Source: an uncultured Oscillospiraceae bacterium (GTDB taxonomy: Bacteria > Bacillota > Clostridia > Oscillospirales > Oscillospiraceae). Taken from it: a DNA stretch of 64,000 nucleotides. The notes under the pieces were generated by a model. The model was not told where the DNA came from, made no database searches, and worked only from the letters and a program-made list of their open reading frames with translations. Every line of letters starts with the position of its first letter. The stretch's first letter is position 1. Location of the stretch: positions 50,576 through 114,575 of the forward strand of contig CATZRD010000003.1 of assembly GCA_958423465.1 (NCBI GenBank), in the 5' to 3' direction. The translations under genes were made by a program, and so were the position numbers. This document shows positions 57,022 through 64,000 of the stretch, piece after piece.

Positions 57022-59004
57022 TCATGGTAAACGCCCAAAGCTGAAATAATGGGCCTGCCAGTAGTTCGTGTTAATGCTTGTGTAGGAGATCGGCGATCCA
57101 CAGTGGATCATCATGCCTCCGCCCACATAGATACCCACATGGGAAACGCCGGGGGTATCATAGGTGCCTTTGAAAAAGATCAGGTCGCCGGGCTTTGCCT
57201 GGGAGCTGGATACCGGGGTACAGATGTTGTAAAGCCCCTGGGCGCCCAGCCGCCCCACATTCCAGCCAGAATGATTGATGACCCAGGACACGAACCCGGA
57301 GCAGTCAAAGGATGTGCTCGGTGAACTGCCTCCCCATACATACGGATAGCCCAGATACTTTTCCGCCTCGGCGATCATGGCCGCAAAGGTTTCATCCTCC
57401 AGGGCCTCCGGGGGAATATCGTAATAGGTGGGCTCCTGCAAAGCGGAGGCGTTTGGATATTCTCCGCCGCCGAACAGGTCCGGCCGGTTGCCCAGGGTGG
57501 ACATATAGGCAGCGTATAGGGAAAGCTGTTCCTCGTCCATCATGTAGACTGGCAGATGGGAAAGGTCAAAATTCTCCAGGGTCACATTACAGATGTAATA
57601 ATCATAGGGCACCTCATAGGTGTCTGTATGGGTATTCCCGTCCTCGTCTGTCCAGGTATCTGTTTCCGTCCGGTAGCGGACCTCCACCGTCACGGTCTGG
57701 GTCAGGGTATATTGCCGGTCAAAGAGCGTTTGAAGCTCATTCTGAACTTCGCCGATGGTGAACACTCCTTCATGGAAGGCCGACAAAATGGAGATCAGCA
57801 CATAAGGGTCATGGCCGATCTCGTCCAGGTCGAAGCGGTATTCATCGTAGCCGGGATGGTAGGTTTCGTAGTTGTTCAGCTCGTCTTGAAGCTCCGCCTC
57901 CAAATCCGCATAGGCCGCCTCCGCCGCCAGCATATCCGCGTCCTCGGAGAGATAGGAGGTCATAAAGACGCCGCTCACCCCGGAGCCGCCCATGATGGAG
58001 CAGGAGGACATCCCGCCGAACAAAAGCCCCACACAGGCGCCGATCCCGATAATCAGCAGCACGACCCGGCTATGGTTCTTCACATAGATAAATGTTTCCT
58101 TGAAGGCGTCCTTTGCCTTCTGCGCCGCGCTCTTTGTGGCAGCGGCGGTATTCTTCGCCGTTTTTTCAGCCTGGCGGATCTCCTTTGCGTAGTTCCTCTG
58201 GATGCGCTTCTTTTGCAGAAAACGGGAAACCGGATTGGAGGCGGCCAGGGCCGGATCGTCATGGAGCGCCTTTTGGTAAAGAAACTCCGCGTTTGCTTTG
58301 ATAGAAGCATTTTCCGCCTTGACCGTATCCCGCCATGGCTTCATACGGTGCTCCCGGACAGCAGAGCGGATACCACCAGCAGTGCGGGAAATGCCGCGCT
58401 CCGCCAGTTCCTCGCCCTTATGCCCGGCCTCCACACCCACATTTTCTTGCTCCACCTTGCGGACCTCCCCGTGGGCGGTGGCCTTCAATTCCTGCACCGG
58501 GCGGGAAAGCGGATTGTGCCGCAGATGGCCGTTAGGCTTTTTCTCCACATCCTCAAAGCGGAGGCGGGTCTTGCCTTTGCCTGCCGCCTCGTCAAAGACA
58601 CGCTCGGTCTTTAAGACCTTCTTTGTGGGGATGGCCTCCTTCGCCGCGTCCAGCTTATCCGCTGCCCGGTCAGAGCGGCGGATATATTTCTGCAAATCCG
58701 GGTCTGCCCGTTCCTCGTCGGTGAATTTCAGACGGGAAGAATGGCGCTGCCGGACAGCCGAACCCTCCCGGACCGTATCCGCCTGGGCCTTCGCTGCCTT
58801 TTTTGCCCTCCGCCGGTCATGGCCGCGGGCGATATGCTCCGCCGCTGCCTCCGCAGTTGTCACCGGCTCCTGTTCCGCGGAAAGATCAGCCTCCGCCTCC
58901 CGGCTGCTGATATTTGTGACCTCGCCCGTGGCAAGGTTCTCCGCCACCGCGCCGTCATGGGTCATTTTCTGCGTGATTTTTTCGGACGCTTTCAGTTCGT
59001 TCAC
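57022..59004 (-). CDS. NlpC/P60 (C40) peptidoglycan hydrolase of the conjugation system
   Basis: A 660-residue protein. A long basic, helical cytosolic part (about 1-305) is followed by one membrane helix (about 311-332, 'VVLLIIGIGACVGLLFGG') and an outer domain. A C-terminal NlpC/P60 domain (about 530-660) has catalytic cysteine in 'SFDCSGFVSW' and histidine in 'VSHVGIYVGGG', with 'MIHCGSPI' completing the site. It opens peptidoglycan locally for the transfer channel (VirB1-like role). The start is GTG 59004, overlapping the methyltransferase stop by 4 bp (GTGA). This is the CD1108-type protein of Tn1549-like elements. Confidence 0.9.
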   Translation of the reverse strand: MNELKASEKITQKMTHDGAVAENLATGEVTNISSREAEADLSAEQEPVTTAEAAAEHIARGHDRRRAKKAAKAQADTVREGSAVRQRHSSRLKFTDEERADPDLQKYIRRSDRAADKLDAAKEAIPTKKVLKTERVFDEAAGKGKTRLRFEDVEKKPNGHLRHNPLSRPVQELKATAHGEVRKVEQENVGVEAGHKGEELAERGISRTAGGIRSAVREHRMKPWRDTVKAENASIKANAEFLYQKALHDDPALAASNPVSRFLQKKRIQRNYAKEIRQAEKTAKNTAAATKSAAQKAKDAFKETFIYVKNHSRVVLLIIGIGACVGLLFGGMSSCSIMGGSGVSGVFMTSYLSEDADMLAAEAAYADLEAELQDELNNYETYHPGYDEYRFDLDEIGHDPYVLISILSAFHEGVFTIGEVQNELQTLFDRQYTLTQTVTVEVRYRTETDTWTDEDGNTHTDTYEVPYDYYICNVTLENFDLSHLPVYMMDEEQLSLYAAYMSTLGNRPDLFGGGEYPNASALQEPTYYDIPPEALEDETFAAMIAEAEKYLGYPYVWGGSSPSTSFDCSGFVSWVINHSGWNVGRLGAQGLYNICTPVSSSQAKPGDLIFFKGTYDTPGVSHVGIYVGGGMMIHCGSPISYTSINTNYWQAHYFSFGRLP

Positions 59005-60032
59005 GTTGCTTCACCTGCCTTTCCGTAGGGACAGATATCGACGCACGCCCCTGTTTCGATCATGGCGATATACCGGAAGATGGGGTATGCCTGGGGAGGG
59101 CAGACCGCATTTCCCAAAGTTTTCAGCCGCAAGGCCCGCCCATCCATGCACTCCGTCATGCGGGGGACTCCATCGGGCTCCCGCTCCCAGAGGATACGTC
59201 CGTCCATCCTTTCGGGAATCCCATCAGCCACTCCACCCAATCCGGGTTTAAGGCCGCCGTGTCCGATACCGGCTGTTCCTGGAAGATCACCTGCGCCGAC
59301 AGGTTCCCGTCCTTCTTCGCCGGATCGTAGGCAGAAGGTTTCAGGGTCGAGCGGAAGCCGTCCGACGCCACCGGGGTCAGGTAGAACACCGCCGCCGACA
59401 GCGACAGGCTCCAGATCGAGCCGTTCCGGTTCCTCTTTCGGAAAATCCCATTGTCGGACAGGAACACATCCAGGCTTGCCGCGTCCCTGGCGGTCCCCTT
59501 GTCGGAGGCAAGGGGCGTGGGAAACATCAGCCGCGACGATAAAAGTTCGCTGGCGCTCATGCCATGCGCCGACGCCGCAAGCCGGAAATACGAATGGGAG
59601 AACAGCGTATCCCGCTTTTGCCAGGTCAAAGATCGTTTTGTCGAGCCCCATATTGATGAAGCCAGCAACATTTTCCCCAAGCACCCAACGGGGCCGCAGC
59701 TCGGCAATAACCCGGCACATCTCCGGCCATAGATAGCGTTCATCCGCAAACCCTTTCCTCCGCCCGGCGGTAGAGAAGGGCTGGCAGGGAAATCCGCCTG
59801 ATAGGACGGTAACTGTTTCAAGTCCTGTTTTCTCAAAAAACGCCTCCTTCGTGAATGTTGTGATATCCCGGAACCTGGGAACCTCCGGCCAATGCGCCTC
59901 CAGGACGGAATAGGGGTAGTCCGCCCACTCGCACTGGCAGACGGTCCGAAACCCGGCCGCCTCCGCCGCCAGGTCCAGGCCGCCAATGCCGGAGAACAGG
60001 CTCACATGGGTCAGATCAATCATGGTCCCCAT
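59001..60032 (-). CDS. C5 cytosine DNA methyltransferase (ICE-encoded)
   Basis: A 343-residue DNA (cytosine-5) methyltransferase. Motif I 'SLFSGIGGLDLAAEAAGF' (near 8), motif IV 'GGFPCQPFS' with the catalytic cysteine (near 80), motif VI 'ENVAGF', motif VIII 'HERQRTFIVA', and C-terminal 'RLKTLGNAVCPPQAYPIF' (motifs IX-X) are all present. Such orphan enzymes protect ICE DNA from restriction. The start is uncertain between ATG 60032 and ATG 60023; neither has a strong ribosome site, and both overlap or touch the upstream gene's stop. In the region between motifs VIII and IX another frame also encodes methyltransferase-like sequence (see findings). No restriction endonuclease gene is adjacent. 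Confidence 0.87.
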   Translation of the reverse strand: MGTMIDLTHVSLFSGIGGLDLAAEAAGFRTVCQCEWADYPYSVLEAHWPEVPRFRDITTFTKEAFFEKTGLETVTVLSGGFPCQPFSTAGRRKGFADERYLWPEMCRVIAELRPRWVLGENVAGFINMGLDKTIFDLAKAGYAVLPFVFPACGVGAWHERQRTFIVAADVSHAPCLRQGDRQGRGKPGCVPVRQWDFPKEEPERLDLEPVAVGGGVLPDPGGVGRLPLDPETFCLRSGEEGREPVGAGDLPGTAGIGHGGLKPGLGGVADGIPERMDGRILWEREPDGVPRMTECMDGRALRLKTLGNAVCPPQAYPIFRYIAMIETGACVDICPYGKAGEAT

Positions 60033-60459
60033 TGTGGCGGAAGGGCTCAAAGGCGCTGTCCAGCTCCGCAAGCACCGCCTCCATATCCGCCGTGACCGCC
60101 TTGCTTTTTGCGATCAGGCCCTCCATCACTTCAAAGAAGGACGCCCCTTCTTCATCCTCCTGGCCCTCGCCGGGATCATTCTCCCCGTAGTCCAGAAGTT
60201 CCAGTGCCTTGATGCCGTCCAGGTCGCCAGGGTTTCCGTAGACCACATAGCGGCCGGGGATATCCCAGGTCTCAAAGAGCTTTTCCGCCTGCCCGCCATA
60301 GAGGGTAGCGGCCTCCTTCAGATGGAAGAAGTCCTCCATTGTTTCCGCCCGCTTCATCTGAAAGGCAAGCTGGCGGATGAAACCGTAGAGAAGGATACGC
60401 TCGTTGACGGTGGCCTCGTAGACGTCCTCGGAAATCATGTAGATATTTTCATTATTCAT
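60016..60459 (-). CDS. conserved ICE protein of unknown function
   Basis: A 147-residue acidic protein ('ISEDVYEATVNERILLYGFI', 'FHLKEAATLYGGQAEKLFET', 'SFFEVMEGLIAKSKAVTADM'). It is helix-rich with no membrane segment. It overlaps the VirB4 stop by 8 bp and the methyltransferase start, and AAAGGAGAACC precedes the ATG. Proteins of this kind sit between VirB4 and the methyltransferase in related elements; I know no function for them. Confidence 0.7.
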   Translation of the reverse strand: MNNENIYMISEDVYEATVNERILLYGFIRQLAFQMKRAETMEDFFHLKEAATLYGGQAEKLFETWDIPGRYVVYGNPGDLDGIKALELLDYGENDPGEGQEDEEGASFFEVMEGLIAKSKAVTADMEAVLAELDSAFEPFRHNGDHD

Positions 60460-62881
60460 GTTCAGGTTCTCCTTTCATCACTTCACCGGGTTTGGTGGTC
60501 ATAATGCTGTAAAGCTCATTATCCTGGGGGAAGTCATCCACAAAGGGCAGGATCACGTTCCCGAAAAAGATAAGCCCCTGTCCGGGGCCTGAGTTGCTGA
60601 TATGCGCTGCCTGCTGGGTGGAGATGTTCAGCCGCTCGCAGAGTATCTTCCGGTCGCCGCTGGCCTGGTTCAGCAGATAGATAAAATCGCTGTTCTCAAA
60701 GATGTTCTCGATCTCCGCAGAGGCCAGCAGGTCCTTGATATTCTGGGTGATCCCCGTGGGGATACCGCCCCATTTGCGGAAGCGTTTCCAAATCTCTACG
60801 CTCCAGGAACCTACCTCGCCCCGCAGCAGAAGGTGAAATTCGTCTACATAGTATCGTGTAGATTTTCCTTCGCTCCGGTTCACCGTGACACGGTTCCATA
60901 CCTGGTCCTGGATGACCAGCATACCCAGGTTTTTGAGCTGCTTGCCCAGCTCCTTGATATCAAAGCACACCAGGCGGTTGTTGATATCCACGTTGGTACG
61001 GTGGTTAAAGACATTTAAGCTCCCATGCACATATAGCTCCAGGGCAGCGGCGATCCGCTGGGCCTCCGGCTCCGGCTGCCGCCTGATCTCGTCGTAGAGG
61101 TCGCCCAGGATGGGAACATTCTCCGGCTTTGGGTCCGCCAGATAAGGGCGGTAGACCACACGCACCGCCCGGTCGATCACCGTCTTTTCCACCGGCTCCA
61201 GGCCGTTCCTGCCGCCCGCCGCCAGCTCACAGAAAGACAGGATAAAATCAGATTTCAGCGCCAGGGGGTTATCATCCTCGGAGTAGTTCAGGCTCATATC
61301 CATCGGGTTCACATACTGGCTGCTGGTGGGGGATATCTTGATGACCTGCCCGCCCAGGCGGTGGACCAGGGGGAAGTATTCGGCCTCCGGGTCGCAGATA
61401 ATGATATCGTCCTTTGTCACCAGGAACACGTTGAGAATTTCCCGCTTTGCGGAAAAGCTCTTGCCGCTGCCCGGCGTGCCAAGGATCAGGCCGTTGGGCG
61501 TCTTGAGCTGCTTGCGGTCCGCCAGGATCATGTTGCCGGAAGTGGCGTTCAGGCCGTAATACAGCGCCTCGCCGCCCTGGAAAAGCTCCTGGGAGATAAA
61601 GGGGACAAAGACCGCAACGGAGGAAGTGGTGAGCCCACGCTCGATCTTGACCTGATTGATCCCCAGGGGGAGGGCGGACACAAGGCCCTGTTCCTGCTGG
61701 AAGTCCAGCCGTACCAGGCGGCAGTTGTGCTTCTGTGCCACGGAGGACGCCCGGAAGATATCGTTTTCCAGCTTTTGCTTCGTGTCCGCCACGTTCACCA
61801 CCAGAAAGGTCATTAAGAACATTCTTTCATTCCTGGTCTGCAAATCCCGGAGGATATTTTTTGCCTCGCCCGCGTAGGTGGCGATATCGGAGGGAATGAT
61901 ATCCATGTCGAACCCTTCCCGCGCCGCCCGCTTCTGGGCGTCGATCTTCATACTGTCCAGGTCGGTGATTTTGCGCTTGACCGTCTTGATCGCCTCGTTC
62001 TGGTCCATGCTCCGGATATGGAGGCTCACAAAAATGGTGCTGTCCGTATCCAGAAGGTCGGCCAGCACCCGGTCATTCAGCTCCGGGGCCGTGATCTGCA
62101 AGAAGCTCACAGCCCCATATTTGCCTCCCATACCGAAGCGCCTTGCCTCCCCGAAACGGAAGGAGGAAGGCGCAATAAAATCCTTGACCGACAGGCCGGA
62201 AGGCGCCAGCCAGTCCCATTCAAAGGAAAACCGTTCCCCGTCCGGGTGGAGGATGCCATGCAGCACCTCCAGCCATTCCTTCCCGTCCAGGGTCTCCGCC
62301 AGCGCGCCCATTGCCTTGAAATAGTTGAGCGCGTCCAGGGTGATCCGGGAGAACCGCGCCCTGGCCTCCTTGATGTTCTTCGCTTCAATGGCAAGCACCA
62401 GGAATTTTGTTTTGACCATGCCGTTGTTGCCGTGTTCGAGCTGCCCCCGGAGCATATCCGTATAGAGGGCGCGTACCCCGTCAAACCGGTCTCCCTGGGC
62501 TGCAATCTCGATCCGTTTGCGGAAATCCGCCTTGTTTACCTTCCGGCACACAAGGGAAAGCTCCATCCCGATAGAAGCGTCATGGGCGTTATACATATCG
62601 CATAAGCCTTCAAAAATGGCCGTCTGGTCGTCCTTCTGGGCGAGCTGGTAATTCACATCCTCAAATTCGATGCACCGGCTCCAGGTGGTATCATCCAGCC
62701 TGCACAGCCCGTCCGGGTACATCTGCCGGAAGGGCAAGGTATCCTGGGCCGAATGGGGCTTTCCGTCGCCCCTGGCCGTTTCGATGATCCTTCGGATTTC
62801 CCGCTTTTCAGCGGCGGTCAGCTTTCGCTTTGCCTTTACCGGGGCCGCCTCCTTCGGCTGCTGCTTTCGATTTTTGAACAA
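60452..62881 (-). CDS. VirB4-type conjugation ATPase
   Basis: An ~809-residue ATPase that powers the type IV secretion channel. Walker A is 'LGTPGSGKSFSAK' (about 445-455) and Walker B 'STRYYVDEFHLLL' (about 690), followed by 'ITQNIKDLL' and 'GLIFFGNVILPFVD'. The N-terminal ~400 residues are the VirB4/TraE structural part. The frame is open to ATG 62929, but AAAAGGAGG stands about 8 bases before a TTG at 62881 ('LFKNRKQQPK'), which I prefer; either start overlaps the end of the PrgI gene. It is a core transfer gene and marks the element as potentially self-transmissible. Confidence 0.9.
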   Translation of the reverse strand: MFKNRKQQPKEAAPVKAKRKLTAAEKREIRRIIETARGDGKPHSAQDTLPFRQMYPDGLCRLDDTTWSRCIEFEDVNYQLAQKDDQTAIFEGLCDMYNAHDASIGMELSLVCRKVNKADFRKRIEIAAQGDRFDGVRALYTDMLRGQLEHGNNGMVKTKFLVLAIEAKNIKEARARFSRITLDALNYFKAMGALAETLDGKEWLEVLHGILHPDGERFSFEWDWLAPSGLSVKDFIAPSSFRFGEARRFGMGGKYGAVSFLQITAPELNDRVLADLLDTDSTIFVSLHIRSMDQNEAIKTVKRKITDLDSMKIDAQKRAAREGFDMDIIPSDIATYAGEAKNILRDLQTRNERMFLMTFLVVNVADTKQKLENDIFRASSVAQKHNCRLVRLDFQQEQGLVSALPLGINQVKIERGLTTSSVAVFVPFISQELFQGGEALYYGLNATSGNMILADRKQLKTPNGLILGTPGSGKSFSAKREILNVFLVTKDDIIICDPEAEYFPLVHRLGGQVIKISPTSSQYVNPMDMSLNYSEDDNPLALKSDFILSFCELAAGGRNGLEPVEKTVIDRAVRVVYRPYLADPKPENVPILGDLYDEIRRQPEPEAQRIAAALELYVHGSLNVFNHRTNVDINNRLVCFDIKELGKQLKNLGMLVIQDQVWNRVTVNRSEGKSTRYYVDEFHLLLRGEVGSWSVEIWKRFRKWGGIPTGITQNIKDLLASAEIENIFENSDFIYLLNQASGDRKILCERLNISTQQAAHISNSGPGQGLIFFGNVILPFVDDFPQDNELYSIMTTKPGEVMKGEPEHE

Positions 62882-63233
62882 CCCTCCGCACCTCCTTTTC
62901 CACCTGTATCTGCCGCTCCACGGCGGCATAGAAATTGTCTGTCTGATAAGGCCGCTCCTTCGGACGGAGAAAGACCGTCTGGATGATCTGGCCCGCGATC
63001 ACCTCCAGCGGCTGCCCGTTCCGCTCATACATGGCAAGCAGGAACAGGGGCAGCATGACCACGATCATGCAGACCGTGGCGGTGCTGGAATTGACCGATT
63101 TCCGGAGCAAAAAGAAAAGCGGTACTCCTATGAGTGCCGCCGCCCCGAAACACACAAGCTGCCGCCTGGTCAGGCCAAACAGCACCTTGCTCTTTACTTT
63201 TGTCAGGTCCTTCGGGACCGTTACATACGCCAA
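62808..63233 (-). CDS. PrgI family (VirB3-like) membrane protein
   Basis: A 141-residue protein beginning 'MAYVTVPKDLTKVKSKVLFG' with two membrane helices (about 26-45 and 54-70) and a basic, Gly/Lys-rich tail. This is the PrgI family, the Gram-positive counterpart of VirB3, always encoded just before the VirB4 ATPase. It starts 15 bp downstream of the VirB6-like gene and overlaps VirB4. The C-terminal tail probably contacts VirB4. Confidence 0.87.
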   Translation of the reverse strand: MAYVTVPKDLTKVKSKVLFGLTRRQLVCFGAAALIGVPLFFLLRKSVNSSTATVCMIVVMLPLFLLAMYERNGQPLEVIAGQIIQTVFLRPKERPYQTDNFYAAVERQIQVEKEVRRVVQKSKAAAEGGGPGKGKAKADRR

Positions 63234-63248
63234 TTTATCAAGCCTCCT

Positions 63249-64000
63249 TTAATGCGCCCCGAACAGACTCTTTGAGAGGCTGCCGGTCTTGAATAATGCG
63301 AAACACAGAAGCACCGTGTATCCCATGCAGGCCCAGATCGCCCCGGAAAGGTCCCCGCCCGCGGCAATGCCTTGGACCAGCACCGAATAGATACCTACAC
63401 ACACCATGATAAGAAATGCCTGGAAGGCCAGGGCGAACAGGGATTTCAGGTAGTTCTGCCCGGTGGAGCTCCAATCCCGGTTTGTCATGGTGGCAAGGGG
63501 GATCGGCCCGATGGAGGTCGTCAGATACACCTCGATCATGCGGCCGTAAATGACCAGCATGATACAGATGGAGAGGGCGTTCATGGTTAGCCCCACAAAG
63601 AGGGACTGGAACCACAGGCCGAACAATTCACCCGTCCCCAGGGCTTCAAGCTGTGCCTCCATATCCGTGATAACGCTGTTTACATCAATGGAGGTGTTCC
63701 CGATGATGACCCCCGCGCTCTGATTGACCACGCTCTGGCCGATATCGAAAATCCCCATAACGATGTTCCATGTGTTCGTTACGATCAGCACCGCGCAGAA
63801 GGTCTTGAATATCCACTTGAAGAACATCCAGGTATCCACGTCGTGCATGTTGTTTTTCTCTGTCACAAGCTGGATCAGCTCATAACACATCACAAAGGTA
63901 AGGATAACCCCGGCAATCGGGACGATCACCGTTTCGGAGAGGCTGCGGATCATGGAAAAGACGCCGCTGTTCCATGCCAGCGGCGTCTGTCCCACTTCAC
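63249..64000 (-). CDS. VirB6/TrbL-like conjugation membrane protein, 5' end outside window
   Basis: At least 250 residues with six or so membrane helices ('IVPIAGVILTFVMCYELIQL', 'ALSICIMLVIYGRMIEVYL', 'AFQAFLIMVCVGIYSVLV', 'WACMGYTVLLCFALF'), the layout of the inner-membrane channel protein VirB6. The frame is open to the window edge. Related proteins have ~20-40 more residues before 'LAWNSGVFSMIRSLSE', so a GTG at 63995 is probably internal. It leads the visible part of the minus-strand transfer operon. Confidence 0.83.
   Translation of the reverse strand, partial: EVGQTPLAWNSGVFSMIRSLSETVIVPIAGVILTFVMCYELIQLVTEKNNMHDVDTWMFFKWIFKTFCAVLIVTNTWNIVMGIFDIGQSVVNQSAGVIIGNTSIDVNSVITDMEAQLEALGTGELFGLWFQSLFVGLTMNALSICIMLVIYGRMIEVYLTTSIGPIPLATMTNRDWSSTGQNYLKSLFALAFQAFLIMVCVGIYSVLVQGIAAGGDLSGAIWACMGYTVLLCFALFKTGSLSKSLFGAH

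Larger units (their letters stand above)
32791..64000. mobile_element. integrative conjugative element (serine-recombinase type), right end outside window
   Basis: From the recombinase next to tRNA-Leu(UAG) to the right edge nearly every gene is an ICE function: large serine recombinase, TnpW, sigma/HTH pair, XRE regulator, MobC, relaxase, ArdA-like proteins, topoisomerase III, DUF4366/DUF4315, NlpC/P60, C5 methyltransferase, VirB4, PrgI and VirB6. The order is that of the CD1107/Tn1549-like conjugation modules of gut Clostridia. Three cargo blocks interrupt it: ABC/two-component genes (36.4-43.3 kb), the AAA/protease defence cassette (46.0-49.8 kb) and a lone gene at 54.3-55.1 kb. The coupling protein and the right end are not in the window. 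Confidence 0.9.

Noticed and set aside
59156..59986. The alternative methyltransferase frame as a separate gene.
   Set aside because: Its N-terminal half is low-complexity Arg/Ser-rich shadow and it has no ribosome site. Only its C-terminal half is protein-like, so it is reported as a finding and not as a CDS.
1..64000. CRISPR arrays, rRNA genes and known antibiotic-resistance enzymes.
   Set aside because: No regularly spaced direct repeats, no rRNA segments, and no recognisable resistance enzyme were seen; only transport-type cargo that may affect peptide antibiotics.

Overview
The window is GC-rich chromosomal DNA of an anaerobic, spore-forming Clostridia bacterium, most likely an Oscillospiraceae member of the Flavonifractor / Lawsonibacter / Pseudoflavonifractor type. 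The grounds are an S-box (SAM-I) riboswitch on metK, spoIIID, an LCP wall-assembly protein, two secreted SLH proteins, an 8Fe ferredoxin, a RACo-like corrinoid-protein activator, GC-rich codon use, and an integrative conjugative element (ICE) of the kind common in gut Clostridia. The species is inferred, not proven.

Core chromosome, 1-21300. In order: a CmpB-type membrane protein (cut by the left edge); metK with its riboswitch and a strange duplicated 3' end; a radical SAM protein, mutY, tdk and a DMT exporter; a ferredoxin; clpC; a large membrane protein; cbiL; prfB; a RACo-like activator; galE; an ASCH protein; an SLH protein; gap; a histidine-kinase-like ATPase; mnmA; then tRNA-Leu(UAA) and initiator tRNA-fMet. 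Promoters and intrinsic terminators are unusually readable here, many with 17-bp spacers.

Sugar-utilisation island, 21300-28545. A GH43 glycosidase, a GPH-type sugar symporter broken by a 5-bp duplication, and a GH3 glycosidase with reversed domain order form one operon. It is divergent from an AraC regulator and is flanked by two truncated genes: the C-terminal end of a tyrosine integrase beside tRNA-fMet, and the N-terminal end of an unknown gene. The cluster therefore appears to have replaced the middle of an older integrated element.

Second core stretch, 28546-32742: spoIIID, an LCP protein and an SLH-transglutaminase protein in one operon, a PdxY-type pyridoxal kinase, and tRNA-Leu(UAG).

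ICE, 32750 to beyond 64000. A large serine recombinase abuts the tRNA-Leu(UAG) terminator. It is followed by TnpW, an HTH and sigma-like pair, a KTR protein, two ABC transport systems with a two-component system, an XRE regulator, a probable oriT, MobC and a relaxase. Beyond a low-GC defence cassette comes the conserved transfer block: ArdA-like proteins, topoisomerase III, DUF4366, DUF4315, a GNAT protein, an NlpC/P60 hydrolase, a C5 DNA methyltransferase, VirB4, PrgI and VirB6 (cut by the right edge).

The most interesting items are (i) a three-gene AAA-ATPase / subtilisin-like protease / small repeat-protein cassette resembling the ietAS anti-phage pair, (ii) a palindromic repeat family seen twice, once at a duplicated metK 3' end and once inserted in frame inside topB, (iii) a C5 methyltransferase whose C-terminal half encodes recognisable methyltransferase-like sequence in two frames, (iv) a lone cargo gene with its own promoter and terminator next to topB, and (v) a 33-codon ORF whose Shine-Dalgarno lies in a hairpin loop.
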